A stretch of DNA of 64,000 nt from Rhynchospora pubera (GCA_028095005.1 JAMFTS010000074.1:33620-97619), one strand, 5' to 3'. Shown: positions 24,221 through 35,454, counted from the stretch's first letter. Program-made: numbers and translations. The notes: generated by a model not told the origin, from the letters alone.

Positions 24221-24526
24221 ATGTCAACTAAACCACGTCATGTTTGTACCGGTGTGCTTCTACAAGGAGATGGAGGAATAAGTAAACGAGATATTCTTCG
24301 GCACGTCTACTTGCACTATCCTTCCGACAAATTTTACGTGAAGGTTTTTCAACGCGACGTTTTTGAAGTCAGAGGGCCGAAATATTGGACGGATGCAGTT
24401 AAGAGGGATGGAGGATATCATGTCCGACGTGGAGATGGAATCGTTTGGTTGCGTTTGCAACAGGCATGTCCTCCTGGATTTGAAAATCACCCGTTAAATG
24501 GAAATGACATATATCATTTGGACTGA
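24221..24526 (+). CDS. Unrecognised 101-aa protein of the MULE
   Basis: The ATG at 24221 lies about 95 bases after a perfect TATA box (CTATAAATAG). The protein starts MSTKPRHVCTGVL, is basic and aromatic-rich (KFYVKVFQRDVFEVRGPKYW, GIVWLRLQQACPPGFEN), and has no membrane segment or signal peptide. No domain recognised. Its position downstream of a motif array and divergent from the 84-aa gene suggests an accessory role such as mudrB-like or VANC-like (anti-silencing) functions in other MULEs. That comparison is by position only. The reading frame is intact, unlike the transposase. Confidence 0.55.
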   Translation: MSTKPRHVCTGVLLQGDGGISKRDILRHVYLHYPSDKFYVKVFQRDVFEVRGPKYWTDAVKRDGGYHVRRGDGIVWLRLQQACPPGFENHPLNGNDIYHLD

Positions 24527-25447
24527 TTATTAGGTTTTCTGTAATTAGATGTTTTTATTATTGTGTGTTCTATAATTAGGTTTTCTATAATTATATGTTT
24601 TTATTATTGTGTGTTCTATTATTATCTGTTTTCTTTTATGTTTTAGTATATGTATTAATTCGTGTTTTAGTATATGTATTAATTCGTGTAGTATATGTGT
24701 TGTAAGTTTTATTATCTAATTTAGTTTAGTTTTTATTTTATCCATTTTCATTTTTATTGTGAAATTCGAAATATTAATATTAAGAGACTTAATATTTATT
24801 TAAATTATATTAGACATTACAACTCAATGAACATTATAATAAAAAACACAATACAAATTAAAAATTACAATTTATTAAAATTTTGAACCACACAATACAC
24901 AACAAAAAAAAATTACAAAATACATGATATTAAAATTTTGAACCACATAAAAAAAAATTGTAGAGGATCCATTGCTAAGGGTGGGAAGAGAAAACATCAC
25001 CGCAACTAATAGATAAGAGTAGGGCGACTGATTGTCATATTGACCCCCTCTTTTTCTGAGACTTGGATGAGGATGACTGCATGTATGCAGATTCTCATCC
25101 AAGGATGTCGGCTGCGGTGTTATGGCTCGTAGACCCAGCCCAACAAACCGTCCTCTACACGTAACCAAACGATTCCATCTCCATAAATTTGTTTGTTGAT
25201 GAGTTCATACGATTAAAGTTGGTGGAATATTAATAGCCATAAGGATTGTGTGCGACTCTGTATTAGTGAATAAGTGTGCCGCATACAACCCTTATGGCTA
25301 TTAGTTTCGCACCAACTAATATTATTTTGCATTCCACCATCTAACTCTTCTTTTCCTCTCATTTTTTCTTTTTTTCAGATCTTTTCTCTTTTTTTTTTGA
25401 TTTTGGACGACAGAAGGATGGGTATTTATATGGAAATTAGATCTCTC
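24527..25447. other. AT-rich 3' part of the MULE, no gene supported
   Basis: The 3' region of the 101-aa gene is T-rich, with TTTTATTATTGTGTGTTCTA repeated near 24551 and 24597. The rest is AT-rich; short ORFs show nothing recognisable. Confidence 0.5.
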
Positions 25448-25650
25448 GAACGCGTTTTATAAAGGGGTAAGAAGGTTTCTTACGCGTTTTATAAACGCGT
25501 AAAATCAGAAAATAACGCGCAAAGTCAGAAACTTTCGCCGCAATCACTGCAGCTTCTAGCGCGTTTTATAAACGCGTTTTAAGGCCTGTAACGCGTTTAT
25601 AAAACGCGTTCGAGAGGAGAGAGAGAGGCGCGGTTTATAAACGCGTTGGA
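25448..25650. promoter_or_regulatory. Right-end motif cluster of the MULE
   Basis: Five motif copies, including GAACGCGTTTTATAAAGGGG at 25448 and AGCGCGTTTTATAAACGCG near 25558; three lie within the right TIR. The left end is similar, so the element ends are symmetric, consistent with transposase-binding sites. Confidence 0.6.
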
Positions 25651-25734
25651 ACTTTCTTCTTATTAAAAAAAAAAATAAATAATTCTTTGTATTAAATTTT
25701 TTTGTGTCTGAATTTTTATATTAAATAATTTCGG
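25553..25734 (-). repeat. Right terminal inverted repeat of the MULE
   Basis: Complement of 19171-19351, ending ...TTAAATAATTTCGG next to the AAGCTTTGG target duplication. Confidence 0.93.
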
Positions 25735-25743
25735 AAGCTTTGG

Positions 25744-26288
25744 ACTTGACCACGAGATTTCTAAATCAGGAAACTATAACTAATAATAACAACTACCGGA
25801 CAATTTTCTTTTTTACTTTATTTGCAAGTTCATAAATAACATGGACCTTCAAAAATTCTTCAAAAACTCTTCCATAACTACGTTTATCTTTTATGTTCTT
25901 CTTTTATTATTTCCTAAAAACTTCAACTAATTTCATCTAACTTTTCGAAAAAAACTAATAGTTGTTTCCTGATTGTGTCTAAGGATGTCCTTTTTTTTTT
26001 TTCCCTCTCTTTTCTTTGTGCATATACTTTTAATTAATATAATATATAATATAAGGGTTCGACTTTTTTTTAAAAAAAAAGTAATTTAAAAGCTGAAAAT
26101 CTGTAAAATATTCTATAACTCTTGAACATAATATTTAACAAACATAATTTAATTTGAAAATTAATTTGTTTATTCACCAATCAATCAATAAAGTCCGGCC
26201 AAAATATAGATATAAATATGAGATATCAAACATCATATATACTTTTAATGTTATGCCTTAATTGATTTTTCAATCAATCAATAATTGT
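25744..26288. other. Unique AT-rich spacer between MULE and tandem array
   Basis: The first part continues the family-shared flank (TTTCTAAATCAGGAAAC), matching sequence at about 50731. The remainder is AT-rich with no ORF of note. Confidence 0.5.
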
Positions 26289-29250
26289 TTCTGAACCCTT
26301 CAATTTTGAAAATTCGAAAAAAATAGTTAGAAAATATGAAAAAATATAAAATTTGATTATCAAAGATATTTTAGTATAGAGATCATATTGAGCGGTTTGG
26401 ATCGACCGTTTGAAATTTTAATGTGCTACGTTTGGATCGTGTTTGACGTCCTATATGTTTGATTCTAGCATTACTCTTAATGTATGGGGGTTGCTAGTGT
26501 CAAACATATAGGACATGTACACTTGTCCAACGCGATGAAATTTTAATTTTTAAAATTGAAATGGCCGATCCAAACCGTACAAATTGTTCTGTGTTATAAA
26601 ATCTTCATGGAGACCAAATTTTATATTTTTTCAAATTTTTTTATTATTTTTTTGGAATTTTTCAATATGCTCAATCTAAAAAGTTCTGAACCCTTCAATT
26701 TTGAAAATTCGAAAAAAATAGTTAGAAAATATGAAAAAATATAAAATTTGATTATCAAAGATATTTTAGTATAGAGATCATATTGAGCGGTTTGGATCGA
26801 CCGTTTGAAATTTTAATGTGCTACGTTTGGATCGTGTTTGACGTCCTATATGTTTGATTCTAGCATTACTCTTAATGTATGGGGGTTGCTAGTGTCAAAC
26901 ATATAGGACATGTACACTTGTCCAACGCGATGAAATTTTAATTTTTAAAATTGAAATGGCCGATCCAAACCGTACAAATTGTTCTGTGTTATAAAATCTT
27001 CATGGAGACCAAATTTTATATTTTTTCAAATTTTTTTATTATTTTTTTGGAATTTTTCAATATGCTCAATCTAAAAAGTTCTGAACCCTTCAATTTTGAA
27101 AATTCGAAAAAAATAGTTAGAAAATATGAAAAAATATAAAATTTGATTATCAAAGATATTTTAGTATAGAGATCATATTGAGCGGTTTGGATCGACCGTT
27201 TGAAATTTTAATGTGCTACGTTTGGATCGTGTTTGACGTCCTATATGTTTGATTCTAGCATTACTCTTAATGTATGGGGGTTGCTAGTGTCAAACATATA
27301 GGACATGTACACTTGTCCAACGCGATGAAATTTTAATTTTTAAAATTGAAATGGCCGATCCAAACCGTACAAATTGTTCTGTGTTATAAAATCTTCATGG
27401 AGACCAAATTTTATATTTTTTCAAATTTTTTTATTATTTTTTTGGAATTTTTCAATATGCTCAATCTAAAAAGTTCTGAACCCTTCAATTTTGAAAATTC
27501 GAAAAAAATAGTTAGAAAATATGAAAAAATATAAAATTTGATTATCAAAGATATTTTAGTATAGAGATCATATTGAGCGGTTTGGATCGACCGTTTGAAA
27601 TTTTAATGTGCTACGTTTGGATCGTGTTTGACGTCCTATATGTTTGATTCTAGCATTACTCTTAATGTATGGGGGTTGCTAGTGTCAAACATATAGGACA
27701 TGTACACTTGTCCAACGCGATGAAATTTTAATTTTTAAAATTGAAATGGCCGATCCAAACCGTACAAATTGTTCTGTGTTATAAAATCTTCATGGAGACC
27801 AAATTTTATATTTTTTCAAATTTTTTTATTATTTTTTTGGAATTTTTCAATATGCTCAATCTAAAAAGTTCTGAACCCTTCAATTTTGAAAATTCGAAAA
27901 AAATAGTTAGAAAATATGAAAAAATATAAAATTTGATTATCAAAGATATTTTAGTATAGAGATCATATTGAGCGGTTTGGATCGACCGTTTGAAATTTTA
28001 ATGTGCTACGTTTGGATCGTGTTTGACGTCCTATATGTTTGATTCTAGCATTACTCTTAATGTATGGGGGTTGCTAGTGTCAAACATATAGGACATGTAC
28101 ACTTGTCCAACGCGATGAAATTTTAATTTTTAAAATTGAAATGGCCGATCCAAACCGTACAAATTGTTCTGTGTTATAAAATCTTCATGGAGACCAAATT
28201 TTATATTTTTTCAAAATTTTTTATTATTTTTTTGGAATTTTTCAATATGCTCAATCTAAAAAGTTCTGAACCCTTCAATTTTGAAAATTCGAAAAAAATA
28301 GTTAGAAAATATGAAAAAATATAAAATTTGATTATCAAAGATATTTTAGTATAGAGATCATATTGAGCGGTTTGGATCGACCGTTTGAAATTTTAATGTG
28401 CTACGTTTGGATCGTGTTTGACGTCCTATATGTTTGATTCTAGCATTACTCTTAATGTATGGGGGTTGCTAGTGTCAAACATATAGGACATGTACACTTG
28501 TCCAACGCGATGAAATTTTAATTTTTAAAATTGAAATGGCCGATCCAAACCGTACAAATTGTTCTGTGTTATAAAATCTTCATGGAGACCAAATTTTATA
28601 TTTTTTCAAATTTTTTTATTATTTTTTTGGAATTTTTCAATATGCTCAATCTAAAAAGTTCTGAACCCTTCAATTTTGAAAATTCGAAAAAAATAGTTAG
28701 AAAATATGAAAAAATATAAAATTTGATTATCAAAGATATTTTAGTATAGAGATCATATTGAGCGGTTTGGATCGACCGTTTGAAATTTTAATGTGCTACG
28801 TTTGGATCGTGTTTGACGTCCTATATGTTTGATTCTAGCATTACTCTTAATGTATGGGGGTTGCTAGTGTCAAACATATAGGACATGTACACTTGTCCAA
28901 CGCGATGAAATTTTAATTTTTAAAATTGAAATGGCCGATCCAAACCGTACAAATTGTTCTGTGTTATAAAATCTTCATGGAGACCAAATTTTATATTTTT
29001 TCAAATTTTTTTATTATTTTTTTGGAATTTTTCAATATGCTCAATCTAAAAAGTTCTGAACCCTTCAATTTTGAAAATTCGAAAAAAATAGTTAGAAAAT
29101 ATGAAAAAATATAAAATTTGATTATCAAAGATATTTTAGTATAGAGATCATATTGAGCGGTTTGGATCGACCGTTTGAAATTTTAATGTGCTACGTTTGG
29201 ATCGTGTTTGACGTCCTATATGTTTGATTCTAGCATTACTCTTAATGTAT
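26289..29250. repeat. Tandem array of a 395-bp foldback MITE (7 full units plus a half)
   Basis: Unit starts recur every 395 bp (26486, 26881, 27276, 27671, 28066, 28461, 28856), ending at 29250 and preceded by a 197-bp right half-unit (26289-26485). Units look virtually identical; one shows CAAAATTTT for CAAATTTTT near 28214. Each unit is itself an inverted repeat: GCTAGTGTCAAACATATAGG at the left and the complement of CCTATATGTTTGATTCTAGC at the right, folding around a centre at AAAAAG|TTCTGAACCC. A related single copy lies at 47905. The recurring 62-codon ORF is low-complexity and not credible as a gene. Confidence 0.95.
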
Positions 29251-29905
29251 TGTTATTATTCTTGTTATTTCTGTTTCGAACATGTCATGAACTCATGATG
29301 GATCAGTTTTAAATTGTTCGTGATTTTGTATTTTTTTTTGTGTTTTTTTAGCTCATATTAAAATATAGTTCTATAATTTTTTTCTTATTATTACTGATTA
29401 TTATATCGTTATTATTATTAATTATTATTCTTCTGCCGCCAAGCCTGCCTTGTAGGCCACGGTGCATGGCTGCAGCTCTCAAGATATGACAATCCCGACA
29501 TTTCTCTTCCAAATTAAATTGAGTGTGTACATGTTTGTTTCTCGAATCAGTCATTACCTTTTAGGCCAAAAGATGCAACAGATTTGGGCAAAATTCACAA
29601 ATCAGCGCTGTTAAGATAGGAAGAACAATGCATTGTTGGCACTGGTAAAAGACACTGATGTTGTCCGCTTGGTTTGAAATGGCTCCATTGGTACCGGTTA
29701 GGTCTGGCTTTGTAAGAGCCATGTACCGATATAACAATGGTACACGTGGCTCTATTGGTACCGGTGTATGTTTTATTTTTTTCGATGTGATGTACCAAGT
29801 GATACCGGCACGGATGGTTGTGTGTGTGTGTTTTTTATACATTGTAATACTATTTTATTATTAATGAAAATTGTCGATTTTACCAGCATAAAAAAAACTA
29901 TGTAA
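29251..29905. other. Intergenic region without supported genes
   Basis: AT-rich at the left, including TTATTATTAATTATTATT. A more mixed part at 29660-29820 holds several GGTACCGGT/ACCGGTAC-type short palindromes. No recognisable coding sequence. Confidence 0.5.
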
Positions 29906-30386
29906 GGTTTCCGTTTGGATGCGTTTTTTTTTTTTTTTGAGAACATGCCAGTAGGCTTTAAACATTAAACAAGTCATTACAGGAGTACATCCAATGGGGT
30001 ACCAGCAAGCTGGAAAAGTGAAATCAAGCGCCTGCACACCCCTAATCCTAGCAAATCTCGCTAAATCATCCGCTGATTTGTTAAAATCCCTGCTAATGTG
30101 TAAGCAATGGAACCCCAAATTAGCCTTAAACCCAGTGACTAAATTCATAACCTCAACGTAAGCTTGCCAATCCACATTGTCAACACTAGAAACCCCATTA
30201 ATCACATTACAGAGATTTAAGCGTTGAGAATAAGGTAGGAAGAAGGAAGAAGGGAAGAAATTTATTGGGAAGGGGTAAATTTATTGGGAAATGTGTAACT
30301 TTTGTGAAGTTTGGATGGTTAGAAATAAATTTATTGATAAAAAGTGGTTATTCCTTATTCCGGAAAGAAACCATCCAAACGGAGCC
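29906..30386. mobile_element. GTTTGGAT MITE (PIF/Harbinger-like) split by a LINE fragment
   Basis: Ends GGTTTCCGTTTGGATG and CATCCAAACGGAGCC, with TAA on both sides. Removing 29926-30225 restores a MITE nearly identical to that at 56769-56957. The TAA duplication fits PIF/Harbinger-type elements. Confidence 0.8.
29926..30220 (-). mobile_element. 5'-truncated LINE 3' end (RNase H fragment) inside the MITE
   Basis: On the minus strand a frame with the plant LINE RNase H C-terminal pattern (DWQAYVEVMNLVTGF, HISRDFNKSADDLARFAR) ends in a poly(A) tail (the T run at 29926-29938). GCGTT flanks both sides. This is 5' truncation by target-primed reverse transcription. Confidence 0.85.
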
Positions 30387-30389
30387 TAA

Positions 30390-30904
30390 TATACTTGTTT
30401 TGTCTTTTAATGTAATCTTGCGGTTGACACAGGTACTACTTGAACACGGTTGTATCTGCATTCATATGGACAACTAAAACCTTATGTTTCTTGCACAAGC
30501 TAAGAACTCTTTAAAAGCAGAAAAAACTACCTTGTTTTCAGATCAGAACACAGACACCATACCATTAATAAAAGAAAATTATTGCATAATTGATCTCTAC
30601 AATTAGAACTTTATATCATTTAAATGGATGATTATATTAATATATACCTCATTTAAACAATAGCCGCGTTTAAGTTTTCCAAAATGTGACGTCTCTTATG
30701 ACTTAGCAGACATCCTCCAAAATGGCCCTTTTTTAAAATTCTCTTCCATTCCCCAAAATGGACTCTCCGAACCGTTTTGACGTTGGACCTCCACTGGACT
30801 TTTCTCCTCTGCCAGTGCTTACAGCATACTTTCCAATACTGGTGTCCTCTCAGAGTACCACTCGTACTTGTGGAAGTTGAAATCACCTCCAAAAGTCAGA
30901 ATCT
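30390..30904. other. Intergenic region without supported genes
   Basis: Mixed-composition sequence between the MITE and the next LINE fragment. Short ORFs show nothing recognisable. Confidence 0.45.
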
Positions 30905-31438
30905 TTCTATAGTTGTTGTTACAAGATCGATTACTGACACAACAAAACCTTATCCTAAGAGGTTGGCCTTCTAGTATTACCTGTCCAAACTGTACAAGCA
31001 CATTCTTGGAAACATCTGCACACCTTTTTCTACAATGTCAGTTTGCGATTTCTGTCTGGTCTTTTGTACAAATTCGTTTCAGGCTTCCTCTGCTCAACCT
31101 CACACTTGATTTAGGTGATTTATGGCTCTCACACAGAACTCCTCATTTTCTATTGTGGGACACCATCTGGGCTGCTACGTCTTGGTTTATCTAGAAGGCA
31201 CGCAACAGACGTATTTTCTCTGACTGCTCCACTGCTCCAGAGTTTTTGCTTAAAGAAATTATTGCATGTGTACACTCCTGGATGAAACATGCCTAGCTAG
31301 TTTTAACTCTCTTTCTATTTTTAGATTTGTATAGGCTGTAGTTTTTCCTTTTTCTTTTTTTGTTTTGTAAATATTCTATTTTATTTAATAAAATTTGCTG
31401 TCGTGGTATTTTGCCACCCGAACCTCAAAAAAAAAAAA
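30905..31438 (+). mobile_element. 5'-truncated LINE with reverse-transcriptase zinc-binding region
   Basis: The plus-strand frame reads RLLTQQNLILRGW, CPNCTSTFLETSAHLFLQC and VWSFVQIRF, the zf-RVT pattern at the C-terminus of plant LINE ORF2. A TAG replaces the expected Trp codon in WFI-*-KARNRRIF (31191-31193). It ends with an AATAAA-rich 3' UTR, a short GTGG...CCAC hairpin and poly(A) at 31428-31438. Confidence 0.82.
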
Positions 31439-31561
31439 TTCCAAAATTTGTCAGAAATATTTGAATGAGGACCCAACTCTAAATAACATAACAAAACAGT
31501 AAAACAAACAACATGTTCATGCCTGAATTTACTTGCAAAACCTTTTCTTCTGGAATTAATT

Positions 31562-32032
31562 CTAAATTCTTGTTCTTCCATTCATCTCATTCTTTGACCA
31601 TGGTTTATTATTTTTGCTCTGTGATCCATGATACGAATAATAATAACACACATGCTTCCTTATCAGATTGCTGCTGCCACCACATTTTTTCCTTCGACAA
31701 TTGGTGGCGGTTGCAGCCAGGCGGCCGTAGCATTTGCGACATATCATCCTGATTGCATTCTTCTTCTGCACCATAAGTCTGAGTTCCTGATCATTCCAGA
31801 GGTAGCCACCTCTGAGCCTGAGCACCAGATGCAGCGTGGACTCCTTCTGGATGTTGTAGTCTGCCAGCGTCTTCCCGTCCTCGAGCTGCTTCCCTGCGAA
31901 TATCAGCCGCTGCTGGTCCGGCGGGATCCCTTCCTTGTCTTGGATCTTCGCTTTTACATTGTCGATCGTGTCGCTGCTCTCTACCTCAAGGGTGATCGTC
32001 TTTCCTGTTAGTGTTTTCACAAAGATCTGCAT
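31562..32032 (-). CDS. Ubiquitin-eL40-like fusion, copy 2
   Basis: 156 aa. Ubiquitin matches the plant form except R54K, with Lys48, Lys63 and the LRLRGG end kept. After Gly76 comes Tyr and an 80-aa extension. The zinc ribbon C-x2-C-x10-C-x4-C is intact (MICRKCYGRL, NCRRKKCGG), and the tail has a Tyr-rich linker (YYYSYHG) and ends NKPWSKNEMNG. Canonical eL40 is 52 aa and lacks this tail. A 5'-UTR intron runs 32039-32393 (donor AAAG|GTACGAG, acceptor GCAG, then AACAAG and ATG). Intact frame and introns argue for function; processing after Gly76 by deubiquitinases is expected but a Tyr at P1' is unusual for this family. Confidence 0.87.
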   Translation of the reverse strand: MQIFVKTLTGKTITLEVESSDTIDNVKAKIQDKEGIPPDQQRLIFAGKQLEDGKTLADYNIQKESTLHLVLRLRGGYLWNDQELRLMVQKKNAIRMICRKCYGRLAATATNCRRKKCGGSSNLIRKHVCYYYSYHGSQSKNNKPWSKNEMNGRTRI

Positions 32033-32496
32033 CTTGTTCTGCTGGCAGTTTCAATTATGCAACTGTTAGTTGCGGCAATTAAATTATTTTGGGGACAATT
32101 TAAGCCCAATTTAATGCTAGAAACGAAAATTGAAATGTATTTATGAAGAAAGATGAGGAGTACTTTTGACATGCTAATCGCTATGATCTTTTAGTGGGAA
32201 AACATTATGGTTGGGAACAATTGTTATAATCTACTGAGCAAAGATGTCTAGATAATATTAAGCCTTTGAAATATAATTTCAATCGTTCGAGTCTAAGTTC
32301 AAGTTAACAAAGAATAAAAATAAAAACGAAAAATTATTTAACTAAGAAATGAATAATTCAATAGAGAAATTTCTATTTCTAATGCTCTCGTACCTTTACT
32401 TGGAGACGGGACAAACTCCAACAAGACGAATTGTTGGGGTCAAGGTAGAGGATATTTCGGTATTTATAGAAAATCAGAAACAATCACTATATATGG

Positions 32497-32658
32497 GTGC
32501 GTTTGGATAGTTTGGATAGGTGTGGGAAGAAGGGAAGAAGGGAATAAGTGGGAAGTAGTATTGGGAAGTGTTTAATTTTGTGAAGAGTTTGGATTGTTTA
32601 TAATTTTTTTTCTTCTTCTTTCTTTTTCTTTTTCTTTCTTCCAACGATCCAAACGCAC
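32497..32658. mobile_element. GTGCGTTTGGAT MITE upstream of copy 2
   Basis: Inverted ends GTGCGTTTGGAT and ATCCAAACGCAC enclose GAAGAAGGG-rich sequence like the other GTTTGGAT MITEs of the window. It lies about 100 bp upstream of the copy 2 5'-UTR exon. Confidence 0.6.
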
Positions 32659-33035
32659 ATGCGTGCTATTTTTTTTTCCACCCCCGAAATAACCGTCGTT
32701 CGAAAATAAATGAACAGGTGATGTTTTGTGATTCTATTTTTTAGATGGATCTAAATATAAACTATTCATTTAGGATATAATTATTAATGATTGTAATTTG
32801 ATTAGAACTTAAATGCGTTCGTTACGTCATATTGCTCAGGATACACCACAGATGATCAGGATCTACTTGATCAGTATCAACAGGCAACACAAAATATAGA
32901 AGTTTGGAAGCCAAGTAATCTTTACACTAGTTGATTACTTGTCCACCAAAATTTTGAAATCAGAAAACTACATAACTAACGAAAAGTAATCAAACGTTTT
33001 TTGAAGTTTATTTTGCACGTTCCCATAAATAATAT

Positions 33036-33873
33036 CGGGGTGATAAGGATCATCCCGATATTCATCATCTCCATCATCCTCACGCATTTTTTCTATTTTG
33101 GCTCTACGCATTTTTTATTTCTGGAAATCGCTCTGTTTCCCTCCCTGTCGCGTACGCTCATCCCCCCTCTCACCCCTCCCACGTACGTTCCCCCCTCTCC
33201 CTCCCCTCTCACACACACTATATATTGATTCTAACTGTTGAGGTTAACATATTTAAATGTTGAAGTTAATACCGTAACTGTTGAAGTTAATATATATGCC
33301 AACTTCAACAATTTAAATATGCCCACTTCAAATATTACCTTCAACATTTAAATATGCCAAGTTCAACAATTATATATATTAACTTCAACAGTTATATATA
33401 TTAAATTCAACAGTTATATATATAACATATTAACTACAACAGCTACACATATAATTTTAATAGCTACATATATAACTTCAACAGTTATATATATTAACTT
33501 CAACAATTACATATATAACATATTAATTTTAACAGTTACATATATAACTTCAATACTTATATAACTATAGTAGATATTAGTCAAAACATCCAAAGTATGT
33601 GCTCCATTCGTCCACCTCTTCGAGCCTTCGCTTTTTCTTTTTATTCACTCATCAATGAGACATCCAAAGTATGTGTTCCGTTCGGAAGGTCTGGATTTTG
33701 ATTATGGAGCAGAGAAATGAGAGGGAAAGTAGACAAGAAGGCGATAGAGATGGTTGGGCTGGACGAATAAAGTACACAAGAAGGCGATAGAGATGGTGGG
33801 GACGAAAAATGTGTGTTCACACTGGAGATGATGGAGGATGATGAAATCTAGAGAATAGTCTTAAGCAATTCCG
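33036..33873. mobile_element. Minisatellite-bearing non-autonomous MULE, copy E1
   Basis: The ends CGGGGTGATAAGGATCATCC and ...TTAAGCAATTCCG are imperfect inverted repeats. The 9-bp direct repeat AAATAATAT flanks it (33027-33035, 33874-33882). The core (about 33235-33560) is a degenerate minisatellite of the unit AACTTCAACAGTTATATATA. No coding capacity. Confidence 0.85.
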
Positions 33874-34020
33874 AAATAATATTATGTTTCTTTCAAACTT
33901 TTATTTTCTAAATACTTCCAACTATTTTCATCGATCTGACTTCTCAAAAGAAATTAATACTTATATTATTTTCAGTAGAATCCAAAGTGCATTAGATAAT
34001 ATAATATATAATATATGGAA

Positions 34021-34428
34021 GAGAAAGTTTAATATGCATTATAGTGCACGTTTTATGCACTACGGATTTTTTCGGAGTTATTTTTATAAATTGACAAATC
34101 TAATTTAACTAATCTAATCTACATATTGAAATCTCATAGCAAACTAAAATTTACAATTTTTTATATTTTATTACTATTTTTTTGAATTTTTAAAAACATG
34201 TCATTTTTGAAATGTTATATTATTTACCATATTCAAAAAATGGCATGTTTTAAAAAATTCGAAACAAATAGTAATAAAATCTCAAAAATTGTAAAAATTG
34301 GTTTGCTATGAGATTTCAATATATAGATTAGATTGGTTAAATTAGATTTGTCAATTTACGAAAATATCCTGAAAAAATTCGTGGTACACGGGATGCCCTA
34401 TGTACTATGGTGCATATTAAACTTTCTC
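34021..34428. repeat. Long foldback element
   Basis: The arms start GAGAAAGTTTAATATGCA on the left and end with its near-complement on the right (TGCATATTAAACTTTCTC). They pair imperfectly over most of their length around AT-rich sequence. Probably a MITE. Confidence 0.65.
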
Positions 34429-34445
34429 ATATATATATACATAAA

Positions 34446-34613
34446 GGGGCCGTTTGTATCGCTTAGGAATTTGGAGAATTTGGAGAAGTTGCAATTCCTA
34501 GGAATAAATTTATTGGGAAGTGTGTAACTTTGTTAAGAGTTTGGATTGTTTATAATAAATTTATGGTAGAAAGATGAAATTCTTCAAATTCCTTGGACGA
34601 TCCAAACGGCCCC
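34446..34613. mobile_element. GGGGCCGTTTGTAT MITE
   Basis: 168-bp element with ends GGGGCCGTTTGTAT and ATCCAAACGGCCCC, flanked by AAA on each side. The inner sequence is the complement of the MITE at 35455-35622. Confidence 0.72.
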
Positions 34614-35454
34614 AAAAAAGGGATAATGCGCATCATAATTTTTTTTCATCTTATGCATTTATATTTATTTATTTATTAATATATTTATTGATGAATATAT
34701 TATATTGTAATTATTATAATTACCATTGTTGTTAAGATTGATTTTCTATTATTACTAGTATAATTTTTTTTTATTATTGTTAAATAATATTGCGGTACCA
34801 CGAAGTATTGTGGAAGAATCAGGTGATGGAATCAAAGATGCACGAATGAAACTGAGCTCATGCATTTTGTCTTTTTCCCTCCTCCGTGAAGGGTACAAGA
34901 TGAGTCGATTGAGTAATTGGCTGGTATTATTCCTTCTCTCTCTTGCTTTTTTTTAATTTCTTTCGCTTTGTAAACAACTGTAACTCTTTTATTTATTGAA
35001 TTATTAAAATTGCGGGATATATATGGTGATTGTCATCCTGCTCTTCGAAAAAATAAAATAAAATAAAAAATAAACAACAGGTACATTGCTAAAATACATC
35101 GGTACAGGATAATAGACCAGGTACTGTAAGTCTAGTACACCGTACAGTATTATCTAATACCACTGGTTCCAACTAGCGCCGTGAAGTACAAATTAATTAG
35201 CATTAGAATATTAGATAATGAGTTATTTGAAGGATACATAGTAATTTAAAATATTTTTTTTGACATATTAGATAGAGGCTATCTAGTTAACAAAAAGGAA
35301 AGAAAAAACAACAAAAGACCCTAGCTCCCTAAGAACAAAACAGACAAGCCATTTGCTCCCTAACAACTAGCAGTATTTCATAAAGAACGTTGCTTCGTGT
35401 ACTATCCAGTCATGAATTGCCTGTGGCCTTCTCAGCCTATTCTTGAAAGTCCTA

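Larger units (their letters stand above)
19171..25734 (+). mobile_element. 6.56-kb Mutator-like element with three gene loci and repeated ACGCG/TTTATAAA motif
   Basis: Terminal inverted repeats of about 181 bp (19171-19351 and 25553-25734) are roughly 97% identical by eye. They are flanked by the 9-bp direct repeat AAGCTTTGG (19162-19170 and 25735-25743), the hallmark of MULEs. Inside, left to right: a mudrA-type transposase locus (+), a degraded short reading frame (+), a small basic ORF (-) and a 101-aa ORF (+). The insertion lies in the upstream unit shared by the ubiquitin-eL40 family; paralogous uninterrupted sites are near 32905 and 50715. High TIR identity implies a recent insertion. 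Confidence 0.92.

Noticed and set aside
26556..29114. Seven identical 62-codon ORFs spaced 395 bp apart
   Set aside because: They are a by-product of the tandem MITE array. The sequence is low-complexity AT-derived and crosses the hairpin centre.
26289..29250. CRISPR-like or centromeric interpretation of the regular repeats
   Set aside because: Units are contiguous with no spacers and each is an inverted-repeat element. Seven copies do not make a centromere, and the context is a plant genome.
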